Below, piece after piece: positions 44,011 to 55,695 of a DNA stretch of 64,000 nt; within the stretch, counting starts at the first letter, position 1; each line of letters opens with the position of its first letter. The DNA is from Exophiala sp. HKRS030 (taxonomy: Eukaryota; Ascomycota; Eurotiomycetes; Chaetothyriales; Herpotrichiellaceae), in contig JAHWDD010000009.1 of assembly GCA_023897205.1 (NCBI GenBank), positions 1,550,001 through 1,614,000 on the forward strand, written 5' to 3'. The position numbers were made by a program, and so were the translations under genes. The notes under the pieces are model-generated. The model was not told the origin of the DNA. It saw nothing but the letters and a program-made list of their open reading frames with translations, and ran no database searches.

Positions 44011-46958
44011 ATGGCCTTCTCTTCGCAGGGTGCAACGACCCTGTTGCAGACTCTCGGCGACCTGCGTACTGCCACCGATACTGCATCCGTGTCGCAGGTG
44101 TTGAAGAGGATCAAGTATGAAGTCAGTGGCCATCTCTCCCGCAAGATCGACTACGTTCACCACGGTCTCCTTCATCTGCTGGACAAAGCTTTGGCTGATT
44201 TCATCGTTACTCCGCCTACTGATGACAACGACTTGATCTTTACGCATGCTGCGCAAGTGCTGTGTGTCATTGCTCACGGTAAAGAAATATCACAAATGGC
44301 ATTCCCAGTCACTAATGAAATTATATAGAAGGCCCTTCCTTTGTCCAGCCCATCCTCGAGACAGATATCTTGCAAAGTCTTCTCAAGTGCCTCCTTCAGC
44401 CTCGGAGTTCCAAGACCATCCTCACGATCCTAAGATGTCTCAACGCTGTCGCCGAAAACATGCCACCTTCTAGCCCTGGTCAATGGGTGCAGGATGGAAG
44501 GCTGGCAGATTTGTTATATTCGAAACAATATATCCAGTGCACCACGCGAATCGTTGGAATTGCAGGAGACACTCTCTCCTCGCAGCAGGCATGCGATGCA
44601 ATGCTCGCTGTGCTCGCCAAAACTGTGACATCGGAGCAACACAAACGAGCTTTGGTAGATACTGGTATGCTGACAATATTGGCTGCTCGTCTGGCATCGT
44701 TTGTGGTTGCAGAGGGCCTGGTCCCGCCCGGTTCAGAGGCTTTGGACAGCGACAACAGCGTCTTTTCAATTTTACCAGATCCCGCTCCGCCCTTTGCTCA
44801 CCTATCCCCCGTCCTGGAGGCCATCTGCCTTTTGATCGAGCGGTCCGCAGAACGTGCAGCAATGTTTTTAAGCGACCCTTCCATCAAAGTCGTATTTCCC
44901 GATATTAAGGACAATTTTGCACCCTTCGATATCCGACGGGCTCCGTCAGGAGCTGCCTATTTCTCTGGAGGAGCCGTGCCTCGCTCATGCCCACAAGGGC
45001 CATTTGATCCTCTGTTACCCTTGACTCTTGTGCTCGAAAAATCGAATTCACCTTTTCCTCCCTTACCGCCCCTGGGGTCCAGCATCGCTATCCCAAAGCG
45101 CCGAGCATCATTCCGTCCAGCTACCTCAAATCTTCAACAACCAAGTGCGGAACAGCCTGATACAGATGACCTCGAAGAGAGCTCGGTGATTTCCTGGCTC
45201 TTATATATGGTTCGTGCTTCAAAAGGAAGGAGGCGCATGCTGGCAGCGAAGCTACTTGTCCATCTATACAGTCTAAATTTCGTGAAGAAGGAACGGGGCA
45301 CGTCATTTACTTCCTTGCTAGTGCCCATTCTTACGCGAATGCTTGAGGTCGACGTGCTCAAGTCGGACTCCGTGCGGCAAGGTAACGGGGTATACCTAGG
45401 GAATGGCTTACATTATGCAAAGGAAATACCTGCCGTCCTTGCAGTACTCATTATGGACGACCCTGACATGCAAAGAGTGGCAGTGGAAGGAGGTGCTATC
45501 GCAACTCTGTCGACAGGCCTCAAGTCAACTTTTGAGAACACATCCGGGCGAAAACCAAAGCCTTGGCAACCTCGCAAGGCCCAAGAATCTCATGCAGATG
45601 TCTCGATATCTGCGACTAAGCTCGGAGGCCATGCCCCAAGCCCGGCTATCAGGCGGGAAATGGAGTATCGTAAAGGGTGTCTACAGGCACTGGCCGCGAT
45701 TGCACCTTTCGACGATGACTATCGTAAAGAAATTTGCAACCAAGGGGTGCTGAACTACCTTCTACTGTCTCTGGAACTCTACCAGATTGAAAACATTGAC
45801 GACCCACAGATGGAGATCAATGGCAACTCTGCGCCTGTTCTTATGGCTGCTTGTGGTATCGTACGAGTGCTGACACGCTCGGTTCAAGCCTTGAGGACAA
45901 AGATCATTGAAGCTGAAGTCACAAAACCAATCATCAAGCTCATGAGCTCGACAAACCCCGAAGTAATAATAGCTGCCACCCAGGTACTCGCCAACTTGGC
46001 AATCGACTTCAGTCCGGCCAAAGAAAGCGTGCTTGAGCCGAGTGTGGTGAAAAAGCTATGTGAACAAGCACATTCGGCCAATGCACGACTTCGTTTTGAG
46101 TCACTATGGACACTGAAACAACTGGTATGCAACTCGAGCAGGAAGCTGAAGCAAGATGTGGTCGATGAACTCGGTCCGAGCTGGATCAAACTCTTGATCA
46201 AGACCAACCCTGGCGACATTCCCGAGGGTGAAGTGATTGGCTTGGTTGAGCGAGATTATCCCCCTCTCCCCGGCTCCCAACGGACGTTTTCTGCCGCCGA
46301 CAAACCCGACGACATAGTAATGAGCGAAGGATCCGGTGACAGCAGCCGACTGCCACCTACAAGCTTGGTTGGCGATGCAGGTCTCGATCAACACGGGTTC
46401 AATATGAGACATACTCCAGAAGATGACACGGAGATCCAGGCTCAACTCCTCGATCTTCTACGTAACTTGTTCTGCGGCGAAAATGCCTCTGAGCTCGTCA
46501 AGTACATCTTCGATGAGATGGGTCAGGATGAGTTCTTCCGCATCATGCTGGATCGACTTCGCCCGCGCACGCTCGCCGGGCCAACACGCAAGGAAAATGT
46601 TTCCACGCCTGCACCGACGACGATTGTCGTCAAGGTGCTGTATATTCTCGCTCACATTTGCGCGTGCGAGCCCAAATGGCGCAACCTCATCACCGGCCAA
46701 CAGGCCTTGATGAAGCAGGTCCTCTCCTTTTCCGGCCACGAGGATCGCGAAGTCCGTGCCCAAGTCTGCTGGATCGCCATCAACCTGACGTACGAGGACG
46801 ACGTGAGTGAACGTGCGGCGTGCAAACAACGTGCGCAGGAGTTGCAACGGTACGGCTACGTGACACATGTGAGGAAGTTGGAGGGTGACCCGGACATCAA
46901 TGTCAGAGAAAGAGCAAAGACCGCGATGCACTTGATGAGCAAGTTGCTGGTGACATGA
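44011..46958 (+). CDS. VID28: GID/CTLH ubiquitin ligase armadillo subunit (ARMC8 / Vid28 / Gid5)
   Basis: The armadillo-repeat adaptor of the GID/CTLH E3 ligase, which degrades gluconeogenic enzymes in yeast. Exons 44011-44278 and 44329-46958 are split by a 50-nt intron (GTAAAG, branch ACTAATG, TATAG) in phase 1 and give 965 residues. Helical repeats fill both ends: SLLKCLLQPRSSKTILTILR near the front, and VVKVLYILAHICACEPKWRN then REVRAQVCWIAINLTY near the back. The last part (INLTYEDD...RAQELQRYGYVTHVRKLEGDPD) is strongly typical of ARMC8. The Ser/Pro-rich middle lacks repeats. The true start is supported by the splice phase and by upstream stops. The product is expected in cytosol and nucleus. 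Confidence 0.93.
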
Positions 46959-47575
46959 AGATACGTCTGTCTATGCGGGAGTAAGAACATCAAGTAATTG
47001 GAACACACACGCACACGGGGAGAGGTGCGTATCCGAACGTATGTCGTGGTCGTGGTTACATGGCCATGGTCATGATGATGAATTTATCCTGCCAGGGGTT
47101 TGTTCCGTGGGTACCGAGTGCAATGTGTGGAGGTGTGTGTGCGCAGACAGAATTGGCAAAGGCGACAGACGGATGGCTCGATTTATTCTGTTTGCGGACT
47201 ATCAATTCAGTCGCCTTGTATATCCTACATGGGTAGACCTATTGCGCCAAACATACCTACGCACCTAACTACTTGCTCGGCCAACTAGTTAATCAGGATA
47301 GTTTTACAAGTCAATGAAGAGTCTTGAATGAAAAAGGCCTGGCGACTTTTGTGGTTTCTCTTGAAAATGAACCATGTGTATCTTGGGTAAACAGTAGGTA
47401 CTTGACGTAGGACATCAAAACATGGTGTACATGACCTGTCTGGCCGGATCCTTACTGTACCGGGACAGAGAGTGTCTTTGAGGAAAGTATGTGTTTACCA
47501 TGTACCAAAAGTACTGTCTGTATATATATATATCGACTTGGTCATTCTCAGGCATCGTTGGGTCATCCACTTTGT
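46959..47575. other. Convergent intergenic region
   Basis: 617 bp between the stops of the ARMC8 and NatC genes. A short TA run lies at about 47520-47533. No gene is seen. Confidence 0.6.
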
Positions 47576-47824
47576 TCAAGAAGGAACCACCGACCTAATC
47601 TTGGGAACCACCCAAGCGACGTGCCACCTCTCGCGCTCGCCCACGACGGGGAAATCCACCTTGATCCTCGCCGGGTCAATGACGGTGCCGCCACCCTCGA
47701 GGGCTTTGGTCAAGGTGCTGATGGCGATGCCGGTGCCGATGCACGACTTCATACCGTTCTTGACGTCTTTGGTCCATTCCTGTTCCACCACGTCTTCCGA
47801 AAGATTTTCTGACCGTGGCGCGCC

Positions 47825-47879
<55 letters not shown>

Positions 47880-50118
47880 GATGACGACGACGACGATGGA
47901 CGCAACAACGGTTCCGAGTGCCAAGACTGCTTCAAAACTTCTTCCCAAGCACGTCTGGAGACTTGGTTCATCGCCGCGGCCTGGTCGAGAACTTCCTGGT
48001 CGCCGAGCCCGTCGAGGGAGGAGGCTTGTCGCGCCACGTCCTCACCGATGGGTTGCGGGATGGACAGCTGTCGAAACGGCCGCATGCGTACTTCGTACCT
48101 CAGTTCGTCCGACGAGTAAGGAAATCTGGGTTTGACGAGCAACTTGTGCCGCTCGAGGATGACAAAGACCCGGTGGAGAGACTTTGCGAGGGAGTCTGTG
48201 GCTTTGAGCCAAGTGAAGAGTCTGTAGAGGCGGCTCAGGGTCTTTTTGACGGCCTCTTGGCGTTGTGGTTGTTGCTGGTGCTGTGACGATTTGGATGACG
48301 ACGACGACGACACAAAGTGACTGATTCGTTCCAGGTGGTGCATGTGAGTACTGCACAAAAAGGACAAGTACCAGTACATGAGCTTGAACTCGTGAGGGGC
48401 GTAGATGGACAATTCGAAGCCCATCTGCACGATGGTGCGGAGCTGGATGAGTTTGTAGTGGTACACCCAGCTGCTGAGGCTGTAGGAGAAGGTTGGTTCG
48501 TCGTCACCGGACTCGGTGTAGGGGATGGGTCGCTCGTCAAAGGCGCTTTGGATCTGGCCATCGAGATCCTCGGCCTCGAGCTGGATTTGGTCCCACTCCA
48601 GCACGGCGTGGCACATGGTGCGACGCACTCGGGGCCGGTTGAGACAAAAGGCGCGAAAGAGGTTCAGAAACGAGTCGGCGGTGCGTTCGATGAAGATGTC
48701 GAATTGGGTGGCGGCGTCGAATTGTCGGTCGGTGAATATCTCGCTGGGGGAGTTGCAGAGGAGAGGGTGGACGGGGAAGACCAGCGTGCGCAAGTCTTGC
48801 AAGATGAATTCCTTGGGGGTCGAGTGTCCCAGGACGGAGTTGTCCAGGTACAGGAACGACTGGACCAGGGAACGGACGTAAACGGCCGGTTGGTTCTCTT
48901 GGGCCATAAAGTGGTGGTATGCGATGAGGAGATCGGCGCTGAATGAGACGTCGAGGAGATTGAATGCGGTGTATATGCCACTTATGAGGCGGCGGAAGAA
49001 GGGAAAGGCGTCGGCGCGGGCAATGGCGACCATAGGACGGGGAGGGACGCTACTCGCGAGTTTGCGCTGGGTTTTGGGCGTGAAAGCTTCAACGGTAACG
49101 CACCGGCCGAGGTCGGTGGTGGCCTCGATCTCACCGAGAAGGGAGATGCATCGGTTGATAAGAGCCGCAGTTGGACGCTCGCAGGTCGAAGAGGTCCGGA
49201 GAAGTTCGAGAAAGGAGCCTCTAACCTCTATTCGTGCCAGTAATGCCGTTCTCACGTCGCTGCCCAGTTCGCTTTGCGTCAGAAACAGCTTGGCTCTCTG
49301 CAACTCGCTCAGAATTTCATCCACTTGGAATATGTGGAGCAGTGGTGTATTGAAAATCTGGGTTGCAAAGTCCTCTTCCTGGTTGTTCTGTCAGTGGCGC
49401 ACGCCCAGATACCTGGGGTTGATATCAGGCTGGGAGAGAGATTTTACCTCGTAGTAATGTGAACCCATGACCATTTCGAGAACAAGATCACAGGCCTTGA
49501 TCATTCCCAGGCAAAACGGCCGGAAGACGTTTTCAAGCAAGGAAGACGAAGGGATCGCCGGTGAATGTTCGCGGAAGAATCGGGCATCAGCAAGTCGCTT
49601 CGGTTCCGGCCATAAAAGGCGCTCGATATGTAACGAAGTGAAGAGCGTCTGAGACAATGGATGGCCCTTGTGCCAGGCGACCTACATCAAAGCACATGAG
49701 ACACACTGTCGCAATGGAATGGCGTCGGACGATAGCCTACCTCGCGACAGGACAGCTCGTCCATCAGCCATAGGATTTCTTCGGGGGAACTTGTCGCTGC
49801 AAAGTCGAACTCGGCTTCAGTATCTGGGTCAAAGGCCACTGAGCCGCTGTCCATCTTCGGGTCTCCAATCTATGTGCTGCATGAGTTGAAAAATACCACC
49901 GAGCAACATCCCGTGATTCTCACCTCCAAGGCGCTGACGGCCTCAAACAGGGTGAAGTGCTCATCTTTAACCAGTGCGCCTGGTAGGAGTGCTATACGTG
50001 ACTCGTTAGAAAGCACTCTAGGGAGGGTGAGACTAGACAAACTTGACACAGCACTGCGAAATTGCCTCGTTATATCATTGACTTCGACATTCGGGTGGAT
50101 GACCTGAGGTTGGACCAT
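47576..50118 (-). CDS. MAK10: NatC N-terminal acetyltransferase auxiliary subunit (Mak10 / Naa35)
   Basis: It anchors the Naa30 catalytic subunit and NatC to ribosomes for N-terminal acetylation of hydrophobic methionine starts. Four exons (50118-49924, 49869-49741, 49681-49448, 49378-47576) give about 786 residues, with all junctions in phase 0. The conserved core is exact: LVKDEHFTLFEAVSALE joins IGDPKMDSG across the first intron. Later come EEILWLMDELSCREVAWHKGHPL, FRPFCLGMIKACDLVLE and the C-terminal VKPRFPYSSDELRYEVRMRPF. A Ser run, a Gln tract (about 18) near the C-terminus and a short QHQQQPQRQ stretch are low-complexity insertions. The start at 50118 (MVQPQVIHPNVEV) is preferred; the frame is open further upstream, so a longer N-terminus is possible. 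Confidence 0.95.
47825..47879. repeat. (TTG)n trinucleotide run encoding polyGln
   Basis: About 18 TTG units on the plus strand (CAA on the coding strand) encode a pure Gln tract in the C-terminal third of Mak10. The uninterrupted codon use makes it length-unstable. Confidence 0.96.
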
Positions 50119-50534
50119 GGCCTCTGCCGTCCCTGGCCACCTTGGAGGGTTGTTGTTGTCGTTGTGTCTGGGAGAAATTTCAAGACGTGGGAAGATGTAC
50201 GAGTATTTCTGCCGCGGGGAACGATCATGTTCACCAGATTGTCTGATCTGCTGCCGCAGTGGCTCGTTTCGTTTACAACGCACCCTCGACAATATTCACC
50301 ACGAAATCATCTTACAGCAGGATATACGTCTACACGAGAAATGATCGATCATCCAAAGTCCGAAATTCAGTTACTCCACGAAATGTCAGGTGCAGCATTC
50401 CGGGCTAGCAATCCATTGTTTGGCAACGAAGTCCTTTTTTCCCTATGTTTATGTACAGGCTTTGTAGCATCGATTCGTCCCTGAACTCTCTCCCCCATGT
50501 ATCGCAGTCCTCTAATGACGCATCATGATTTCAC
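50119..50534. other. Intergenic region upstream of MAK10
   Basis: 416 bp between two minus-strand genes. It holds the MAK10 promoter and the 3' end of the ATP synthase epsilon gene. The first 170 bp could encode an N-terminal extension of Mak10 without an obvious better ATG. Confidence 0.5.
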
Positions 50535-50876
50535 TTATTTGGCTTCGCTTGCTGCATGTTCGGCCATGGCACTAGCGTTGGCAGTAGCCAGGCTGTGGTT
50601 GTCTCCTTGTTTCCCGCCCTGTTCCCCTGTCGTCAGTCATGCATCCTCGTGACGGGTGGTGAAATTGTATAACTGACCTGCCATTTTGCAAATCTCAAGT
50701 CCATCTCTCCTCTTCTCTCGGCTTGTAATCTCGGTCCTTCCTTCAGAGATCTTCGGACGACTCTGGCAGCGACTGCGAGGTATCGGTTGTAGCTGGCATG
50801 GTCAGCAATTGCGTTGCGGACCTGGATCACGGAGCAAGACATACGTGAGACCTGCTGCTTTCCAAGCGAAGGCCAT
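50535..50876 (-). CDS. ATP15: Mitochondrial ATP synthase subunit epsilon (Atp15)
   Basis: A small F1 central-stalk subunit on the matrix side of the inner membrane. Three short exons (50876-50845, 50792-50678, 50618-50535) make a 76-residue protein, so it is easily missed. The N-terminus MAFAWKAAGLTYNRYLAVAA and the following VVRRSLKEGPRLQAERRG are the family signature. The body ends with RFAKWQ and a tail GGKQGDNHSLATAN. Introns are 52 and 59 nt, with GTATGT and GTCAGT donors. As for its orthologues there is no cleaved presequence; the basic amphipathic N-terminus itself suffices. It lies between MAK10 and RPC82 on the same strand. Confidence 0.93.
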
Positions 50877-51388
50877 TTTGACGACAGAATGTGGTATGAG
50901 ATCCTGGAAATACTGACTTGATTGACACTGCGCAAAGCTTCAAGCTGCAAGTGTCGGGAAAGCTTTCAAGACGCCAAGACGCGATGCCGAGGATTTGCCG
51001 TTCCAACATCTAAAAGCGGCATCGCTTACACAGCCTCGTCTATGGATTACAAGGCTGTACAAAATATTGGAACCAACTCAGGTACTGTCCACTCATCGAA
51101 GGAAACCCTGGTAATGGGTCTAAAATATTCGCTAGCAAAGAGAATCCAGGTAGTCGCTTCTTATAACGTGCCCACATGAGTTCATTCATATGTGAAGAAT
51201 GTTAAAGTCAACTGGTTTTGGCCATTAGGACTTGTAAAGTGAGCAAGTACATGTGCAACCTCTGCAAGCATCGTTTAGAAAAACAAAAGATCCCAATCGT
51301 TTCGTAGATGCCCAGTCAAGCCACGCTTGCTACCATGCCGCTAATATGCAATGATGTTCAAGGCCGCAAAGAAATTTGACCTCTTCAA
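50877..51388. other. Intergenic region, promoter of ATP15
   Basis: 512 bp between two minus-strand genes. No coding signal is seen. Confidence 0.5.
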
Positions 51389-53221
51389 TTAGAGGTCCCG
51401 TAGAATGGCGACCGAGTCGTCCATACGATTAAGCTCGGTAATAAACCACGCTTCCTTCTGCTGCCATGTATACAGAAGCTCAAGTTCTGCCTCTGGGAGT
51501 AGATCTTGTACATTCCCTTCCACATCGGTACGCTCAACCTTGCTCAAGGTAGAGGCAAGTTTTTCTCGTTCTAGATGCATACGTTGATAGTGTCTTGCCA
51601 TGGTCTTGTATATTTTTCCCAACAAGACTTTCCGAACACGCTCAGCATCGTAGAACCAAAGAAAAAGTGTCCGGTTTGGTTGCCGCTGTGGATCTCTTGG
51701 AACTTCCTGCAATTCGAGGAATCCCATCACTTGGAGCTGTGACAAACATTGTCGAAGGTCTTTGGCGCCTAACAACCCAAGTTCCTGGAGAGTCTTTTCG
51801 TCGAGCTTACCCTTATCATGGAGCATGCGGACAATCCTCAGGGCCGGTGGATCTACTCTTTCGCCCATCAAGCGCATCAACTCTTCTTCGCGCAGAAGAT
51901 CACCAAGCTCCTTCTTATTTACCAGCCAAGAGCCACCGACGTCTTGTGTGATAAAAGGAAATGGACCTTCCGCAAGGATTCCTAACTGTTGGTCGATGAA
52001 TGGGTCATGTCTGGTGCCATTAGGTCTAGAATGATAGTGACCGTTCACAAGGTGGCTGTTGTAGGAGGAGCCCTGTTCGGTTTCTAGGTCGGCGGAGCCG
52101 TTCGACAATCCCGATAGATGAACGTCAATCAAGGAGACATCTAGGCGCTGTATGGCGTCGTTTCTATCATCGACTGGTCGCACCTTGAACGGGCTTGAGC
52201 TGAGCTCGACCTGTGCACAAGCTGCTTTCGCGATGTGGGAAGGGGTTTTGCCGAAGATTCTTCCTGCTGTCGAAGCTATTCTCTCATTGCGAACCGAAGA
52301 GACAACATTCGAGTAGTCAACACAGAGCAGAGTTTTGGCCTGATGCCGTTAGTACAGAAAAGTAAATCACAGGAATACACATACCCCCTGTTGCCGACTT
52401 GACTGAAGCTCGTGGAGAATGGCCGATGCGGATATGGCAGGGTCGAGGAGTTGCTCCAGGTCGACATTGATCTTGTCATCAACGACTGGTTGAGATTTCT
52501 TTGTTTTACTGGATGGAAGCAAGCCTCTGCTTTCAAGATGACGCTCAAGTTCTCGACGAGCATCAAAAAGTGATTGAAAATGAGCGTCACGAACACCGAC
52601 AATGTATTTTTCGTCGATCAAGGATCTGAGCACCTTTCTAAAACGGCTGCGAGTGGAATCAAGATCATGTGTTCTTTGGTTACCCGAGCTTCCGTTCGTC
52701 TGTGGCCCATGGTCTTCGAATGTCTTGAAGTCTTTGTCGGCGCAGATAGTGTCCTCGAGCTCTTCTGCCGTGGCGAATCCAAGAGTTGAGAGATGCTCTA
52801 CAACAATAGCGGCGAATGTGCCAAAGTGACGCTGGGCAATCGCGGCCAACTTTCCTGTGCGCATAAGATTGTATGCATTGTTTGTGTTGGCTTGATACGT
52901 CGAAAGACCATCTGGGCTGGTATGATGGTATACAAGACGAAGCTGAATCAGGGTTGCCAGTCCTGTCTTGACTTGGCGCAATGGCAGTCGACATTTCTGG
53001 GCCACTTGGGTTGACGAAAGACGTCCAAGTTGAATGAGTTGCTGGAAGATTTGCTGTGCAAACAGTTAGCTAATAGCGCCAGTTGTCGAGTTCAGGTTCC
53101 TAACAGCAAGGAAGTCGCCATAGACATCTTCGACGATAAGGCAGCACAGCCTGGAAAATTCCTGCAGAATGTTTTAGTCTTGTAGAGCATGAAAAGACCC
53201 CAAGTCGATTGCTACCTCCAT
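51389..53221 (-). CDS. RPC82: RNA polymerase III subunit Rpc82 (RPC3)
   Basis: A winged-helix subunit of the Rpc82-Rpc34-Rpc31 subcomplex that opens the promoter in Pol III. Four exons (53221-53216, 53161-53105, 53053-52385, 52339-51389) give 560 residues. The first exon is only ATG GAG, followed by EFSRLCCLIVEDVYGDFLA and QIFQQLIQLGRLSSTQVAQK, the conserved first winged helix. LATLIQLRLVYHHTSPDG and later DPPALRIVRMLHDKGKLDEK with LSQLQVMGFLELQEVPRD are the other recognisable winged-helix segments. NRTLFLWFYDAERVRKVLLGKIYKTMARH marks the C-terminal part. All junctions are phase 0. The two-codon first exon is typical of such compact 5' ends but makes the start dependent on splicing. Confidence 0.94.
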
Positions 53222-53599
53222 GGCCGTTCTGCCAGCAGTGTCACGTGGCGATGAAGCAAGGTGTCGTGGTTATGCGCGAGAAGTCCAGATTCCGCAGGTC
53301 AAGGTGGTTCATAGCATGCTGTGGACTTTGACAGACAGTACGACTTCGTCTGATCAATCTACAGCCACGAAACCATGGCTTCGGTCGAGTTGTTGACGAG
53401 AAAGAAAGAGTTCTGTGTAGAAAAGTGACAAGATGCTGCAAGAAGTTTGAGAATGGAGTCGCAGCGGGTCTTTTGGTCTTGGCAGCTGCAGCCAATCAGT
53501 GGCCAGCAGATTCAAGCTCGTTCTCATTCATGCATTATTGAAGCTCCTGGTGAATTGCACCTTTTCGACATCAATCACTTCTATTCATCCTGCTACACA
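53222..53599. promoter_or_regulatory. Divergent promoter shared by RPC82 and the bc1 core protein 2 gene
   Basis: 378 bp separate the two start codons. A CCAATCA box at 53492-53498 matches the preferred site of the CCAAT-binding (HAP) complex, a known regulator of respiratory genes, and lies about 107 bp before the bc1 subunit ATG. Use of the site is inferred. Confidence 0.6.
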
Positions 53600-55158
53600 A
53601 TGGCTTCCCCGGCTTCGCTAGGCTCAAGGGCCTTGCGAGCTAGCCGTCGTCAGTTTTCCGTCCCCGTTTTGCAACAACGAAGAGGTCTGGCCGCAGCAGC
53701 TTCCGGAAGCTTTGGGTATGAAACTGGCGAAGCCAATGGAGTCAAATACGCCAGCAGAGACCTGCCAGGACCGACAACGACACTGACCGTCGTCGCCAAA
53801 GCTGGCACTCGATACCAGCCGCTCCCTGGCCTCACCGATGCCCTCGAGAAATTTGCCTTCAAGGTGGGTGGTTTCGAATGACTGAAACTGCAGCAAACAA
53901 GATCTGACCACAATGCTGCAGTCTACTTCGAAACGCTCGGCCCTCCGGATTACTCGGGAGACAGAATTGTTGGGCGGTGAGACATCAGCCTACCACTCTC
54001 GCGAGAACCTCGTCCTCCGAACCAAGTTCCTCCGAGACGATTTGCCGTATTTCACTGAGCTTTTGGGAGAGGTCATCTCGAAGACGCGCTATACAAGTGG
54101 GTAGACAAAGAGGCCGCATTGAGGACAATTTTTTTCTGACAATATATAGCTCACGAGCTCGAGGAAGAGGTTTTGCATGTTATGAAACTCGCGCAAAAGG
54201 GCCTTCTTGCCAGTCCCTCGTCACTTGCGCTGAACTCAGCCTACGGGGTCGCTTTCCACCGGGGCCTGGGAGAACCACTGTACGCTACTTCCTCGACACC
54301 CATCACCAAGTATCTCGACGCCGAAACCATCTGGGAATTCAGCGGTGCCGCGTACGCCAAGAACAACATTGCCGTGGTCGCCAACGGGGCCAGTCACTCT
54401 GAGCTCGGAAAGTGGGTGAAGGAATTCTTTGGCGACGTTTCGGAGGGATCTCAAAAGTTCAAGATCGAGAGCCAGCCGACGAAGTACTTTGGAGGTGAAG
54501 AAAGAATTGCCCACAACTCCGGCAACACCATGATCCTGGCCTTCCCCGGCTCGAGTTCCTTCACCACCACGTCTTCCTACAAGCCGGAGCTTGCGGTTCT
54601 CGCGGCCCTCCTCGGAGGAGAATCTTCGATCAAGTGGTCGCCAGGTTTCTCCCTGTTGTCAAAGGCCGCAAGGGACTTCCCCGCCGCCCACGTCTCGACC
54701 CAGCACGAAGCCTACTCGGACGCCGGCTTGCTCTACGTCACGATCAGTGGAAACGCCCAGCACGTCGCCAAGGCCAGCAAGGAGGTGGTGGCTGCAATCA
54801 AGAAGATCGCCTCGGGTGAAATTGCGGAAGAGGATATCAAAAAGGCCACGGCGCTCGCCAAGTTCCGAGCCCTCGAAGCCGGCCAACTGACCCAACCGGG
54901 ACTCGAAGCCACCGGTACTGGTTTGATTTTGAGCGGCAAGCCCTTCCAGATTGACGAAATCGGCGCGGCGATCGACAAGGTCTCCTCGGACAAGGTCAAG
55001 GCCGTAAGTGTTGCCTCCCCCCACGTCCCGACGTCGTGACGAATGCTAATTTTGATGTACAGGCCGCAAAGAGCCTCCTGGACTCCAAGGCTTCCGTGTC
55101 GGCGGTGGGAGATCTGTTTGTCCTTCCATTCGCCTCGGACATTGGCTTGAATGTTTAG
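53600..55158 (+). CDS. QCR2: Cytochrome bc1 complex core protein 2 (Qcr2)
   Basis: A matrix-side core subunit of respiratory complex III, an inactive member of the M16 processing-peptidase family. Four exons (53600-53863, 53922-54096, 54150-55003, 55063-55158) give 462 residues. The first about 35 residues are Arg/Ser/Ala-rich without acids (MASPASLGSRALRASRRQFS), a mitochondrial presequence. The M16 core reads TTTLTVVAKAGTRYQPLPG and LTDALEKFAFKST, then LRITRETELLGGETSAYHSRE. As in other core-2 proteins the zinc-binding HxxEH is absent. The end ASVSAVGDLFVLPFASDIGL is conserved. Introns are 58, 53 and 59 nt, with phases that restore YTTHELEEEV across the second. Confidence 0.95.
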
Positions 55159-55695
55159 GTCCCCTTTTTTTTCAAAAAAAAAAGGATCGAAATGGACGAC
55201 GACGGCCTTGGTCCGGGAAAGAGGTTTGATTTGTTGACCGAGAGGTAGGAGGTGTATCGTTAAAACCTTGTAAATATCCAGCCGGGGACAGTGCCGACCA
55301 AGAAAGAAAAATTCGGATAGCATTGTTGTATACGAAAAAAGAACAAAAAAAGAGAGATTCAGCCTTAACGTCGCACCGTTTGTGAGAACCTACCTTCGAG
55401 GGAGTTGCGAGACTTTTGCATTCGAAACGTGAAATCCTCCCTTCGTCAGCATGGACGATATCGATCAGACTCGTTTGATTTTTTTTTGAATTAATGTTTA
55501 TCAATACTCGTTGGCACGCAAATCCGGCATCATACATCATCTATCATCTTATCACTTTACGATAAGTCTATCCTGATTCATTTTTCCGTTGACACAAAAC
55601 GCCCTCGCGAGCCAACACCCAGAACCCAAAACATCTCCCAAGGTGCCATGTGAACAATCGAGTGCCACCGTCGCGTCCTTGTCAAACCACCCGCC
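55159..55695. other. Convergent intergenic region
   Basis: 537 bp between the stops of QCR2 and the F-box/LRR gene. Poly-A/T runs near 55165-55185, 55335-55350 and 55480-55490 are the only features. Confidence 0.6.

Noticed and set aside
48317..48946. Long plus-strand frame opposite MAK10
   Set aside because: The minus strand carries conserved Naa35 sequence here; the plus frame is its shadow.
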